Source: CAZFQG01 sp964520785 (GTDB taxonomy: Bacteria; Planctomycetota; Planctomycetia; Pirellulales; Thermoguttaceae). From it: a stretch of DNA of 28,459 nt. Both the position numbers and the translations under genes were made by a program. The DNA lies in the NCBI GenBank assembly GCA_964520785.1, contig CAZFQG010000072.1, forward strand, positions 1 to 28,459, given 5' to 3'. The notes under the pieces were generated by a model. It was not told the origin of the DNA, did not search any database, and saw nothing but the letters and a program-made list of their open reading frames with translations. How positions within the stretch are numbered: the first letter of the stretch is position 1; every line of letters starts with the position of its first letter. Shown piece after piece: positions 1 through 8,275 of this stretch.

Positions 1-75
1 GGGCACGACCGTTCCCATCGTCGAAACGGCGAGAAGCGGTCCCGGTGGCAACTTGGCGCGCACCAGATTATGCAT
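1..75 (-). CDS. Possible 5' end of a gene cut by the window edge
   Basis: A minus-strand frame is open from the left edge. From the ATG at 75 it encodes 25 residues beginning MHNLVRAKLPPG and ending STMGTVVP at the edge. Third codon positions after this ATG are fairly GC-rich, as in the real genes of this window, and a weak AGG lies about 11 bases upstream. The frame is also open upstream to beyond position 300, so the start could be further right, but that part overlaps the isomerase gene. I do not recognise a family. It would be divergent from the isomerase gene. This is a weak call that only the flanking sequence can settle. Confidence 0.22.
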   Translation of the reverse strand, partial: MHNLVRAKLPPGPLLAVSTMGTVVP

Positions 76-309
76 TGGAATCAGAACCTGCCCGTCCGGC
101 CCTGCCCGCCAACCCCACCGAGAGAAAAAACGGATAACCGAACAGGACGTTTCATGCAGTTTCTTCGTATCTTGCCTGATCAACGGGACCAGACGATGGC
201 CTCCGGGACGATTGATCGTTATAATCAAACGTTTGAGCGAGAGGCCGAGCGGACCGTCTTCCTCGGCCGCCCTTCGAGACACGAAACGAGGCCCGTGGAG
301 AAACCAGGC
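76..309. promoter_or_regulatory. Upstream region of the isomerase gene with a TATAAT hexamer
   Basis: No convincing gene fills this stretch. A perfect TATAAT lies at 220-225 on the plus strand, about 85 bases before the ATG at 310. No good -35 element is seen at the usual distance (position 197-202 reads TGGCCT), so it is only a candidate promoter. A GGAG at 297-300 is placed 9 bases before the ATG at 310 and could be its ribosome binding site. Confidence 0.3.
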
Positions 310-909
310 ATGGAACGCAGAGACTTCGTGAAAGCCATTTCCGCCGCCGTCGCCGGACCGTTGGCGGCGGGCATGTTCGCGTCGGATGCCGTCGCCACCG
401 AGAACGCCGAACCATCCACCACCGACCGAAAGGATCATTCAATGAGAATCGTCGTCGCCGCCGACCCGTTTGCCTTGGAACTCAAGGATGCCGTCATTTC
501 CCATCTGAGGGAGCAAGGACACGAAGTCCAGGACGTCGGCGCGACGGCCCAAAGCCAGACCCCTTACTATGAGGGGGCGGCCGCGGCCTGCGGCCTTCTG
601 CGCGAGGGCAAGGTCGACCGAGGGATGCTATTCTGCGGGACCGGCATGGGAATGTCGATCGCCGCGAATAAGTTCAAGGGAATCACCGCCGCCTGCGTCG
701 AGTCGGTCTGGTCGGCCAAGATGTGCCGCGCCATCAACAACGCGAACGTCCTTTGCATGGGCGCCATGATCTGGGGCCGGTGGATGGCGCTGGCCGCCGT
801 CGATGCCTTTCTCGAAACGGGTCACACGCAGGGCCTGGAACAATTCGCGGACTTCCTCAAGGACGCCGAGAAGAAGATGGAAGAGATTGAAACGCGGAAT
901 ATGAAGTGA
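310..909 (+). CDS. RpiB/LacA/LacB-family sugar-phosphate isomerase with Tat-like leader
   Basis: The 199-residue product contains an RpiB/LacAB-type domain from about residue 45. The family interconverts aldose and ketose phosphates through an enediol, using a Cys as base; this Cys is present in the motif FCGTGMGMSIAANK (Cys109). Two His residues typical of ribose-5-phosphate isomerase B are absent: the N-terminal Asp-His reads Asp-Pro (52-53), and the His of the HNDANVL-like motif is Ile (AINNANVL, 141-148). The true substrate is therefore unlikely to be ribose 5-phosphate. The first 30 residues resemble a twin-arginine signal (RRDFVK, then a small-residue hydrophobic run ending near DAVA), which is odd for an enzyme of phosphorylated, cytosolic sugars. 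A second start at 442 has a well-placed AAAGGA (429-434) and would give a 155-residue protein of normal family length. Both starts are plausible. It stands alone, convergent with the glycan cluster. Confidence 0.85.
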   Translation: MERRDFVKAISAAVAGPLAAGMFASDAVATENAEPSTTDRKDHSMRIVVAADPFALELKDAVISHLREQGHEVQDVGATAQSQTPYYEGAAAACGLLREGKVDRGMLFCGTGMGMSIAANKFKGITAACVESVWSAKMCRAINNANVLCMGAMIWGRWMALAAVDAFLETGHTQGLEQFADFLKDAEKKMEEIETRNMK

Positions 910-1140
910 CCGGGACCGCCGCCAGGGTCCTTGCTCACGAGTCGCGCGCAGGCAAAGATAGCAGGAAAAGATGATTGTCCCGTCCGGTTGACGCCCAAGG
1001 AATCCCGGGATTTGTCGCGTAGCGTTACGGATCTCTACAATCGCAGGTTCCCGCGCCGTTCAACGTCGTGGGATTTCGGCGGGTCACCCCAACTTGATTC
1101 GGGGCGAATCGCCAGCGGGATGCTTCCATAACCGTTCTCA
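910..1140. other. Convergent intergenic region with small dyads
   Basis: The space between the isomerase (+) and the membrane glycosyltransferase (-) holds no gene I can support. It contains a short GGACC/GGTCC stem just after the isomerase stop, a 12-base palindrome (AATCCCGGGATT, 1001-1012), and a hairpin GATTCG-GGG-CGAATC at 1096-1110 that lies about 30 bases beyond the minus-strand stop. None is followed by a T run, so terminator function is only possible, perhaps of Rho-assisted type. Confidence 0.3.
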
Positions 1141-3051
1141 TCAATTCTCCAGGCCGATCAGTCGATACCGCCGAATGGCACCGTCGGCGTCTGGTGGGAG
1201 CGTGTAGTCGATGAGGGTGTCGGCGCGGAGACTTTCGTTGCCTTCCAGTAGCCGCCGTAGTGTCGGGTCGAATTGAATCCCGCGGTCGGTTTGGTTCTCC
1301 GCCAAAAGGACGTGGGTGAACCCCGCGGCCATCAGCCGGTCGCGGAGTTCGGCCGCCGTACGGACCTCGCGGTCGTATCGGGTTAACCGCCGGAAGACCG
1401 ATTCCTGCGTCACGCGCGAATTGAAGTAGAACGCCCGGGAGTCCTGAGACAGGATGTGCCCGTCCGATCCGAAGACGATATTCGCCACTTCCGCGGCGGC
1501 GCAGCTCGGTTCGGCCCGCCGGAGGTAGTCTTCGCGCGATTCCCACCCGGTGGCAACCGCCACGCTGTCGGTGGTCCGTTCGGCGGCGACGACGGCGAAG
1601 AGGGTGAGAAATCCCCAGAAGGCCCCCTTCCCGATCCACCGCGGCGCCGACGGCAGCCGGCCCATTTCCATATATACCCACACGATTCCGACCGCCGCGA
1701 AGGGAATGACCGGAAACAGGAAACGCTCGTTCTGCCTCGCGAGGAACCACACCCCGTAATAACAGATGCCGATTCCCAGGAGGACTCCCAACCCTCGCAA
1801 TCGCCGCGAAAAGCAAAGTCCCGGCAGAAACAGCATCCAAAGTACTCCCAGTTGATGACCCCGGCCGCCGAAAGACTCGGGCCGCATCGTGATTTCCCAA
1901 GGGGAACGGATGAAACCGAGAAGCGTCTTGGGTACCGCCGATTTCTCGGCCGGAAGCGTCTCCTTCGCGGCCGATTCGGGCCCTCCGAAGACCGCCGACG
2001 CGAACGGGTAGACCGGATTTCCCCGGTGCCACGCCGCTCGGGCATACCACATTCCGGAAACACTCGCCCCGAGCAGGAGCATCCAGGCCGCCGTCCGCAG
2101 GACGAGTTGCCTCCGTCTCGGGCATTTCACGAAGACCCAAGCGGAGACACCGGCTAGCGCCGCGATGAAGAGGACCGCGATCAACTTCGTCGCCAACGCC
2201 CCGCCGAGCATGAGCCCGGCCGCGATTCCCCAAGACCGGTCCTCCTGGTTGACGACGGCATTCCACCAGGCAATCGCCGCCAAGGTCGTCAGAAGCGCCA
2301 GGGCCAAATCGTTCAGCGGAGCCGTCATCTGGTTCGTCACCCCCGGCGTCAACAGAACCACCGCTCCGGCAAGCCAAGCCCAAGAACGGCCCAACACGGG
2401 TCGCGCCAGCAGAACCGCCGCGGCCGCGAACAGCGCGCCCACGCCCCAATGGACCAGGTTTGCCGCTACCGGGCCGTCGAGGGAAAGGGCCCAAAGATAC
2501 CACATCTGCGCCAGCAGGGGAAACGTGCAGTTGTCCTGATAGGGGAAATAGACGAGTCCGCGCGCGGCGAGAAACGTCTTGGGCAGTTCAAGATGGTAGC
2601 ACAGCGCGTCTCCGGCGGTCGTCGGCGCGGCGGCGCCAATGAAGGAACCCATCGCGGCGACCGCGACCAAGACGATTGCATAAACCAGGATCGAGCGGGC
2701 CGCGCCACCCGGTTCCGAATGGGAATGGGCCGCATCCTCTCGTGGGCCGTCGGCCTGACCCATCCACGGGGCCTGATAGGCGTCCAACTGGTCTCGAACG
2801 ATTTGCCAGATCGCGTTGAACGACGCAGCCAGCGTAAACACGGCCAGATGGATCGGGTCGAGTTTTCCGAAGAGACCGAGAAGGCCGAGGATCGTCCCTC
2901 CCACGACAAGCCCCAGCGACGTACTCCACACGAGCACTGAGAACCCGTCGTCCGTTTTCAGACCCAGCATCCGCACGAGCGGCCGGCCGAGTCCGTACGC
3001 GGAAAAAAAAACGGCGAACGCCGCGACCGTCGATACCAACGTCTGAATCAT
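1141..3051 (-). CDS. Multispanning GT-C type glycosyltransferase
   Basis: This 636-residue protein has many hydrophobic segments and looks like the GT-C superfamily (PMT/ArnT-like), whose members transfer sugars from polyprenyl-phosphate donors on the outer face of the inner membrane. An Asp after the first helices, in TTAGDALCYHLELPK (Asp148), sits in the usual place for the loop Asp of this superfamily. The run QMTAPLNDLALALLTTLAAIAWW is also typical. The C-terminal 120 residues are soluble and probably periplasmic. The ATG at 3051 lies 13 bases after the stop of the 70-residue gene upstream, so it is the last gene of the glycan cluster. I cannot tell whether it adds a side-branch sugar, or acts as a polymerase- or ligase-like enzyme; no separate Wzy or WaaL-like gene is visible in the window. 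Confidence 0.78.
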   Translation of the reverse strand: MIQTLVSTVAAFAVFFSAYGLGRPLVRMLGLKTDDGFSVLVWSTSLGLVVGGTILGLLGLFGKLDPIHLAVFTLAASFNAIWQIVRDQLDAYQAPWMGQADGPREDAAHSHSEPGGAARSILVYAIVLVAVAAMGSFIGAAAPTTAGDALCYHLELPKTFLAARGLVYFPYQDNCTFPLLAQMWYLWALSLDGPVAANLVHWGVGALFAAAAVLLARPVLGRSWAWLAGAVVLLTPGVTNQMTAPLNDLALALLTTLAAIAWWNAVVNQEDRSWGIAAGLMLGGALATKLIAVLFIAALAGVSAWVFVKCPRRRQLVLRTAAWMLLLGASVSGMWYARAAWHRGNPVYPFASAVFGGPESAAKETLPAEKSAVPKTLLGFIRSPWEITMRPESFGGRGHQLGVLWMLFLPGLCFSRRLRGLGVLLGIGICYYGVWFLARQNERFLFPVIPFAAVGIVWVYMEMGRLPSAPRWIGKGAFWGFLTLFAVVAAERTTDSVAVATGWESREDYLRRAEPSCAAAEVANIVFGSDGHILSQDSRAFYFNSRVTQESVFRRLTRYDREVRTAAELRDRLMAAGFTHVLLAENQTDRGIQFDPTLRRLLEGNESLRADTLIDYTLPPDADGAIRRYRLIGLEN

Positions 3052-3064
3052 GTTGCTGCGCTCG

Positions 3065-3277
3065 CTACCACCACCTCAGCATCGCCCCCACGTAGAACGC
3101 CGACACAAAGACGACCCAGGCCGCGAACCCCCACGCCATGGGCCCTCTCACCTTCGAGCCACCGGCGGACCACGACTTGCGTTCGAAGAGGGTCTCCGAC
3201 AAATACGCCCGGGCTGCTCGGAACGGGCGACGCAAGAATCCCTGTTCAGCCTCCGGATTACGATAAGGTGCGATCAT
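3065..3277 (-). CDS. 70-residue single-helix membrane protein
   Basis: A short gene sits between the GT9 gene and the GT-C gene. The GT9 stop codon is followed by two bases and then this ATG, and its stop lies 13 bases before the next start, so the spacing fits a translationally coupled gene. The product begins MIAPYRNPEAEQGFLRR, is rich in Arg and Lys for about 45 residues, then ends in one hydrophobic helix (MAWGFAAWVVFVSAFYVG) and the tail AMLRWW. This predicts a small inner-membrane protein with a cytosolic basic N-terminus. I know no family for it. It could be an accessory subunit of the adjacent GT-C enzyme. No clear Shine-Dalgarno sequence is present, consistent with coupling. Confidence 0.6.
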   Translation of the reverse strand: MIAPYRNPEAEQGFLRRPFRAARAYLSETLFERKSWSAGGSKVRGPMAWGFAAWVVFVSAFYVGAMLRWW

Positions 3278-3279
3278 GC

Positions 3280-4530
3280 TCAATGGGATAGAATAATGGG
3301 CCTCGGCCCGGACGCGGGTTTCGGCACCGGAGTCGTCTCGGTGGGTTGGATCGCCGCGACCACGGCCTCGAAAACGGCTTTGGGGAAAATGCCCTTCATA
3401 CAGGCGTGTTCCGGCATGGGGCAATGCTCCAAGTGGCACGGCATACACGGCGTCCGATGACGGAGAACCGTAATCTTCTTCCCCCGGGGCCGCCATTGCC
3501 GGGACCGGTTCGTACCGCTGAACAGCGCCACGGCCGGAACTCCGAGGGCGGCCGCCAAATGAACGATGGCGGAATCCGCGCCCACGACGGCGTCCGCCGA
3601 GGCCGCCAACCGGGCCAACTCGGACAAATCGGTCCGGCCGACCCGGTCTTCGACCAAGGTCCAGACCGTGCCGGCACAAACGTGATCGCGGATTATAAGA
3701 GCGTCCGTCCCCCCGACCAAGACGACTTTCACCCCGTTTCCGTCCAACATCGTTACGAGTTCGCGCCAGTAGGGCGCCGGCCAGCGTTTTGCCTCTGTTC
3801 CAGCGGAGATGTGGGCAAGGACGGTGGGATAGGGGGTTTTTATGGGACTCGCCGCGAATCGGCGGCGCACGGAGACGAACGCCGGCTTGGCCGGCTCGAT
3901 TCCCGGGACAATGCACCCCAACAGAGCCCTTCGCGAATCGATCTCGTGCCGGTTCGGAACGTACTCCGAAGAATCGGTCAACAAGAAACCGCCCCCGCCG
4001 GAATCCCACCCGACTCTCCGCCTCGCCCCGCTGAGCCACATCAACACCACAACCGGGAAATCGCCCCGAACGTCAATGGCCAAATCGAACCGTCTTGCTC
4101 GCATCTTCAGGCCGCACGAAAAGACGGCCCGAACCCACCCGCGGCGTCCCTCGCGCGAGAACCGGTTCGCTTCGAGCACGTGAATGCGTTTCACGGAGGG
4201 GAGCATGGCGAACCAGCCGGCGTTCGCCGATCCGGCGAGGACCTCGATGGTGGCCTGCGGGTAGCAGGCGGCCAGGCCCTCCAGCAAGGGCGTCGTCAGG
4301 ATCGCATCGCCAAGGTGATCCAATTGGACGACGAGAATCCGCCGGGGAATCGGCACGACTTGGACCCTCGGTCCGGCCAAGAATCGAAACAGGCCGAAGA
4401 GAAGGCCGCCCAGAATGTCGACCACCGCGAAAAACGCCCGCCAGCGTAGCCGCACGTAGCGGTAGCGCCGAGGCAACCGCTTGCGGAGCCGAGCGGCCGG
4501 GTCGGATCGTGCCGTGCATGGTCTCTTCAT
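3280..4530 (-). CDS. GT9 family (heptosyltransferase-like) glycosyltransferase
   Basis: The 416-residue product matches glycosyltransferase family 9, whose best known members (WaaC/WaaF) add ADP-heptose to lipopolysaccharide inner core. The N-terminal Rossmann start ILVVQLDHLGDAILTTPLL (about 65-83) and the C-terminal donor-site motif VVGADSAIVHLAAALGVP (315-332) are both clear. A Cys cluster near the end (CMPCHLEHC) is common in the family. About 60 residues with a hydrophobic stretch (FFAVVDILGGLLFGLFRFLAG) precede the domain and suggest membrane association. I chose the ATG at 4530; a TTG one codon earlier is also in frame, but a GAGGG lies at a better distance from the ATG. The upstream GT4 stop is only 7 bases away. 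The sugar cannot be deduced. Confidence 0.85.
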   Translation of the reverse strand: MKRPCTARSDPAARLRKRLPRRYRYVRLRWRAFFAVVDILGGLLFGLFRFLAGPRVQVVPIPRRILVVQLDHLGDAILTTPLLEGLAACYPQATIEVLAGSANAGWFAMLPSVKRIHVLEANRFSREGRRGWVRAVFSCGLKMRARRFDLAIDVRGDFPVVVLMWLSGARRRVGWDSGGGGFLLTDSSEYVPNRHEIDSRRALLGCIVPGIEPAKPAFVSVRRRFAASPIKTPYPTVLAHISAGTEAKRWPAPYWRELVTMLDGNGVKVVLVGGTDALIIRDHVCAGTVWTLVEDRVGRTDLSELARLAASADAVVGADSAIVHLAAALGVPAVALFSGTNRSRQWRPRGKKITVLRHRTPCMPCHLEHCPMPEHACMKGIFPKAVFEAVVAAIQPTETTPVPKPASGPRPIILSH

Positions 4531-4537
4531 CAATCCC

Positions 4538-5653
4538 TCAGCCGGCCCTCGATTTCCAAGCCAACGACCCGAGCAATTCCCGGTAGACTTTCAGCGTTGT
4601 CTGGGCCGTCTCCTCCCACGTGTACCGCATGCGGACGTGGTCCGCCAAGGCCGGATTCCGGGGCGAGGCGGCAGCGCGCACCACGGCGCGGCGGATTTCG
4701 CCTAGGCCGGAAGGGTTCACGTACCGGGCGAACTCGCCGAAGTACTCGCGGGTGGCGCCCCCTTCGGTTAGAACGAGGGGCGCGCCGGAAAGGGCCGCCT
4801 CCAGGGCAACCAGCCCGGGCGTCTCGAACCGGCTGACAAGGGCCAGGCATCCACAGGCGGCGTAGGCGGAGGCCAGGCACGGATCGTCGTGCGGCAGCGT
4901 GTCGATGAATGTCACGTCGCGCGGCGCTTCGCGGCGGCACCGCGCCGCGTAGGTCTCGTATCCCGGCACGGCCCGACCGAGAATCACCAGCGGTGCCGAC
5001 GACCCCCCAAGGGCACGAATGAGTGTCAATTGGTTCTTCCTCGGCTCGATCCGTCCGGGGCACAGGACGAAGCCGGAGATTCCGAACCGCTCCACGAAGG
5101 GTTCCCGAACCGCCTCGGCGAATCGCAGGTCGGCCGCGTTCGGCACGACGCGGATCGCGTGTTTGCGCACCTGAAAAAGCCGCGTCAATTGCCGAGCCTC
5201 GGCGTGGGAGTTGGGCAACAACCGGTCGGCCGCGTGATATAACCGCCGCCGCCACGAAGGAAGCCGGGGAAACGCGAGCCTGGCGGCGAACCGCCCCATG
5301 GCCGCCACCTTCCGCGGCAGCGTCGGCGCGTCGCTCCAGTACGATGCCGGATCGAACCAGGCGATCGTCGAAACGGCCGCCGGCACGCGGAAACGCTTCG
5401 CTTGTTCCACCCAGTCGAGCCACTCCGGACGGCTTCCGAACAAATGTAGGAGGTCCACGTCTGGCATTTCCCGGCGCTTGGTCAAGAAGCGGATTTCTAC
5501 CCCGAGTCGCCGGAGAGCCTCGGCCGTCTTGGCCATCTGCACCTCTCCCCCGCCGGCATCCTCGGCCCGGGGATCCTTCCCGACGAATCCGACGCAAAGA
5601 CCCCGTTCGCGATCCAGGGAGGGCTCCAGGCAATGTTCCTTGTGCACGTTCAC
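4538..5653 (-). CDS. GT4 family glycosyltransferase
   Basis: This 371-residue GT-B fold enzyme carries the C-terminal signature of family GT4: the donor-phosphate motif PGRIEPRKNQ (199-208) and an E-x7-E pair, Glu277 and Glu285 in SRFETPGLVALEAALSG. The acceptor half has the usual glycine-rich start GGGEVQMAKTAEALRRLG. It is cytosolic or peripheral and would transfer a sugar from a nucleotide donor, probably to the growing lipid-linked glycan. The frame is open far upstream, but the start is set by the GTG at 5653: it overlaps the preceding stop as GTGA, and GGGGAGG lies 7 bases before it. A start further upstream would run over the GT2 gene. Donor and acceptor are unknown. Confidence 0.87.
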   Translation of the reverse strand: MNVHKEHCLEPSLDRERGLCVGFVGKDPRAEDAGGGEVQMAKTAEALRRLGVEIRFLTKRREMPDVDLLHLFGSRPEWLDWVEQAKRFRVPAAVSTIAWFDPASYWSDAPTLPRKVAAMGRFAARLAFPRLPSWRRRLYHAADRLLPNSHAEARQLTRLFQVRKHAIRVVPNAADLRFAEAVREPFVERFGISGFVLCPGRIEPRKNQLTLIRALGGSSAPLVILGRAVPGYETYAARCRREAPRDVTFIDTLPHDDPCLASAYAACGCLALVSRFETPGLVALEAALSGAPLVLTEGGATREYFGEFARYVNPSGLGEIRRAVVRAAASPRNPALADHVRMRYTWEETAQTTLKVYRELLGSLAWKSRAG

Positions 5654-6420
5654 GGCATCGCCTCCCCTTTCCATCGTCCCCATTCCGCGCGGTGCCGCAT
5701 GGCGATCGTCCATTCGCACAAGCCGCTCAACGCGGAAAAGGCCCACGCTTCGGGGCCGTCGAGAAAGCCTCCCTTCCAGACGAGGCGCCGAAAGACCTCT
5801 CTTGGCGGAGCCAGCCACAAATCGCGCCCTCGCGGACCGACTCCGGAGTCTACCCGGGTCCGTGCCTCGAGCGCGGCGTAGCGGTTGAGTTTCGAAAGAT
5901 ATACATGCAGCGACGCGTGGGTCCGATGGGAGAATCCCTTCCGCATGCGTCCGGTCCTTCCGGAAACGCGCAATAACTCGTGGACATCGCCGATCCAAGC
6001 GGCTTCGTCCCGGCGGAAGAGGCGGATCGGGACGTCGTCTTGTGTTCCGGTAAACCGGAATTCCCGCCCGAAGATGGAGCTGCGGATTCTTACCCGGTAC
6101 GCGGCGAACCGTTCATCGACGATCCGTCGGCGGAGTTCCTCACCGAAGCCGTCGCTCGGCCGTTCATCGGCGTCGATCGAAAGGATCCAATCATGGCTCG
6201 CCCTGGCGAGGGCGTAATTCCGCTGCCGCGAAAAGGTGTCGAAGCGGCGGTGCAACACGCGGCATCCGAACGCCCTGGCAACGTCGCGCGTGCCGTCGTC
6301 GGAGGCGTCGTCCACCACGACGACCTCGTCCACGATGGGACGCAGCACCGGGAGCAGCCCCGCGAGGTTCTCGCGTTCGTTCTTCACGATCAAGACGGCC
6401 GAAACACGCGGATTCCTCAT
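5650..6420 (-). CDS. GT2 family glycosyltransferase, WaaE/KdtX-like
   Basis: The 256-residue product is a GT-A fold family 2 enzyme similar in layout to WaaE/KdtX (lipopolysaccharide core glucosyltransferases). Visible motifs are SAVLIVKNERENL at the start, VVVVDDASDDGT (33-44) for nucleotide binding, the run FDTFSRQRNYAL, and the metal-binding DAD (83-85) in WILSIDADERPSDG. A VHELL segment fits the acceptor-side region of this group. The ATG at 6420 overlaps the stop of the preceding GT2 gene as ATGA, so the two are translationally coupled. It is likely cytosolic and adds one early sugar of the glycan. The C-terminal part (MPEAWAFSALSGL-like, around residue 225) is mildly hydrophobic and may touch the membrane. 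Confidence 0.85.
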   Translation of the reverse strand: MRNPRVSAVLIVKNERENLAGLLPVLRPIVDEVVVVDDASDDGTRDVARAFGCRVLHRRFDTFSRQRNYALARASHDWILSIDADERPSDGFGEELRRRIVDERFAAYRVRIRSSIFGREFRFTGTQDDVPIRLFRRDEAAWIGDVHELLRVSGRTGRMRKGFSHRTHASLHVYLSKLNRYAALEARTRVDSGVGPRGRDLWLAPPREVFRRLVWKGGFLDGPEAWAFSALSGLCEWTIAMRHRAEWGRWKGEAMP

Positions 6421-7379
6421 GATGCCCCCCCCAGCCGTTTCGGCGAAAATCGCCTGAAGAAGGCTGTCTCGCGCGAGATCGGATGGCGCGAGGGGGATAC
6501 CAGGTTCCGCCGCCGCCGCGCCGCGAGATACGCCCGGTGGATGGCGAAACGACGTTCCGCCGCCGTCCACGGCCCGCGGAGCGTTTCCCAGGCGAATCGC
6601 GCCGCCAGGCCCAGCCCCAACCGGAACCGCAGCCACGGATGGCGGATATTCTTCCACTGAAAGAGGAGCGTATTCCGCAGCGCCAACTCATCGCAGCCGC
6701 CGCGTCCGAATACCTCGCCGAAGCTGGCCATACCGCGATGGAAGGCCAGGGATCGCGGGACGTATTTCGCGTGATACCCAGCCGCGAAGGCGCGGTAGCC
6801 CAGGTCCAAATCCTCGATCCGACCCGGCAAATACAGCGGGTCGAAACCGCCCAGCTCAAGGAAGAGATCGCGGCGGAGGGCCATCACGGCCCCGGATGCG
6901 GCCGTCCAGTCGGGCCGGTCGATCGCCGTTTCGTGCCCTTCAAAGAAGACCGTCCCCTGTACCAGGCCCATCCGCGTCCGCACGGCCGTTTTGCACCCTT
7001 CGTAAGTCGTTCCGTCAAAGAGCAGGCACAGGGGGGCCGTCATGAAGCACCGCTCGTCCGCCAGCAGCGCTTCCACGAGCGGATCGACGGCATCTTCCGC
7101 CAGTTTAATGTCGCTGTTGAGCAGGAACAACACCTCATCCGCCAGTTCCGCGGCCACGTCGTTGAACGAGCACAGTCCCCGGTTCTCGCACCGGCGGACT
7201 TCAACTTGCGGCTGGTTCTCGCGAAGCCACGCAAGCGAATCATCCGTCGAGCCGTTGTCCACGACGGTCACGAGGCAGGGATGCCGGGACGCGGCCGCCG
7301 CGGTGACGATCGACGGCAGGCAGGCTTCCAGCAGCGTCCGGCCGTTGTAGTTCAGTACGAGAAGGTTCACGCGGGTCAT
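6417..7379 (-). CDS. GT2 family glycosyltransferase (rhamnosyltransferase-like layout)
   Basis: This 320-residue GT-A enzyme has the family 2 pattern: MTRVNLLVLNYNG at the start, VVDNGSTDDS (39-48), the metal site NSD (88-90) in LFLLNSDIKLAED, and the acceptor-side motif GGFDPLY followed by ED-x-D (189-192) and an Arg. Enzymes of this layout include rhamnosyl- and galactofuranosyl-type transferases, but the sequence does not fix the sugar. The basic C-terminal tail (RAYLAARRRRN) could bind the membrane surface. The ATG at 7379 overlaps the stop of the CDP-alcohol transferase gene as ATGA. Together with the next GT2 gene it suggests at least two consecutive sugar transfers. Confidence 0.85.
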   Translation of the reverse strand: MTRVNLLVLNYNGRTLLEACLPSIVTAAAASRHPCLVTVVDNGSTDDSLAWLRENQPQVEVRRCENRGLCSFNDVAAELADEVLFLLNSDIKLAEDAVDPLVEALLADERCFMTAPLCLLFDGTTYEGCKTAVRTRMGLVQGTVFFEGHETAIDRPDWTAASGAVMALRRDLFLELGGFDPLYLPGRIEDLDLGYRAFAAGYHAKYVPRSLAFHRGMASFGEVFGRGGCDELALRNTLLFQWKNIRHPWLRFRLGLGLAARFAWETLRGPWTAAERRFAIHRAYLAARRRRNLVSPSRHPISRETAFFRRFSPKRLGGAS

Positions 7380-8275
7380 GCCTCTCCCTCCTCGCCGCCG
7401 GCCGGCTCGACCCGCCATAGCCCATCGCGAAACCGCAGGATGTGCCCCCGTGGAACCTGGAAATAACGTCCGAATTCCGCCTCCGCCTCGCGCCGTAAAT
7501 GGCCTCGCAGGATACTCCACGCGGCGACCGCCAGCCCGCCGGCCGCCATCACCGCGAGATATCCTCGCGCCAGCGTTAGCCCGGCATCTCCCAATAGAAA
7601 CGACAGCACGGCAATCGCGGTGAGTGCATTCATTACGACGTGAACTTCGTTCGCCTTGCGGGGAACCCGCGCCAGCCGGCCCAGAAGCGCCTGGCGTGCG
7701 CCGTCCGATGGGCCCTCGTCGGACGTTTCCCCCACACCCCGGCCGGAAACCGTCAACGTCCCTTCCAGGTGCTGCAATCGTCCGATGATCGCCCTGTATG
7801 CGGTGTCGTACCGCAGCGGAATGACGAGCATGGCCACGGCCCACGCCGTCGCCACCCCCAACCAGCACGTTTGACCGGAGGCGGCGAAACACCCATATCC
7901 GACACCCAAAGGAATGAGCAGATTCACCGTATGGTGCATCAGGTAATCGAGCTGGGCCCCTTCGAGACTGACGGTGCCGCGCAGCCGCGCCAACTGGCCG
8001 TCGACGTGGTCCCAAAGATACCATGCCTGAAAAAGGACCACCGCGACGAGCCACGCCGCCGGCGTTCCCCAGGCGAAGGCGCCGGCCGCGGCGACGGCGA
8101 ACATCCAGGCAATCATTGTCGCCATGTTCGCCCCGACCCCCAAGGGCGCCAGGACCCGCGTCACGCGCAGCGCCGCCGGCCGCGAGATTCGCCGGGCCAT
8201 CCAATTCCCCACCGTCGCGTGGTTCCGCTTCTGACATCGCCCGGCCAGGGACTCCAGCGAAAGAGGTTCACTCAT
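7376..8275 (-). CDS. CDP-alcohol phosphatidyltransferase family protein, variant motif
   Basis: The 299-residue membrane protein belongs to the CDP-alcohol phosphatidyltransferase family, which joins the phospho-group of a CDP-linked molecule to an alcohol. The signature is D-x2-D-G-x2-A-R-x8-G-x3-D-x3-D. Here Asp89, Asp92, Gly93, Ala96, Arg97, Gly106 and Asp110 are all present, but the last Asp is His114 (QLDYLMHH). In characterised enzymes the final Asp is thought to activate the acceptor hydroxyl. Hydrophobic helices flank the motif, followed by a loop of about 40 polar residues and further helices. The extended N- and C-terminal soluble parts make it longer than phospholipid synthases of about 200 residues. 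It sits between the flippase and GT2 genes (8-base overlap with the flippase), so a role in building a phosphodiester-containing lipid or glycan is more likely than bulk phospholipid synthesis. Confidence 0.85.
   Translation of the reverse strand: MSEPLSLESLAGRCQKRNHATVGNWMARRISRPAALRVTRVLAPLGVGANMATMIAWMFAVAAAGAFAWGTPAAWLVAVVLFQAWYLWDHVDGQLARLRGTVSLEGAQLDYLMHHTVNLLIPLGVGYGCFAASGQTCWLGVATAWAVAMLVIPLRYDTAYRAIIGRLQHLEGTLTVSGRGVGETSDEGPSDGARQALLGRLARVPRKANEVHVVMNALTAIAVLSFLLGDAGLTLARGYLAVMAAGGLAVAAWSILRGHLRREAEAEFGRYFQVPRGHILRFRDGLWRVEPAGGEEGEA

Noticed and set aside
1025..2503. Long minus-strand open frame of 492 codons across the GT-C gene
   Set aside because: It is Arg/Gly/Pro-rich with no motif, and lies in another frame of the strongly hydrophobic GT-C gene. 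It is a product of high GC.
3346..4449. Plus-strand open frame of 367 codons opposite the GT9 gene
   Set aside because: Low-complexity, motif-free sequence opposite a gene with clear GT9 signatures.
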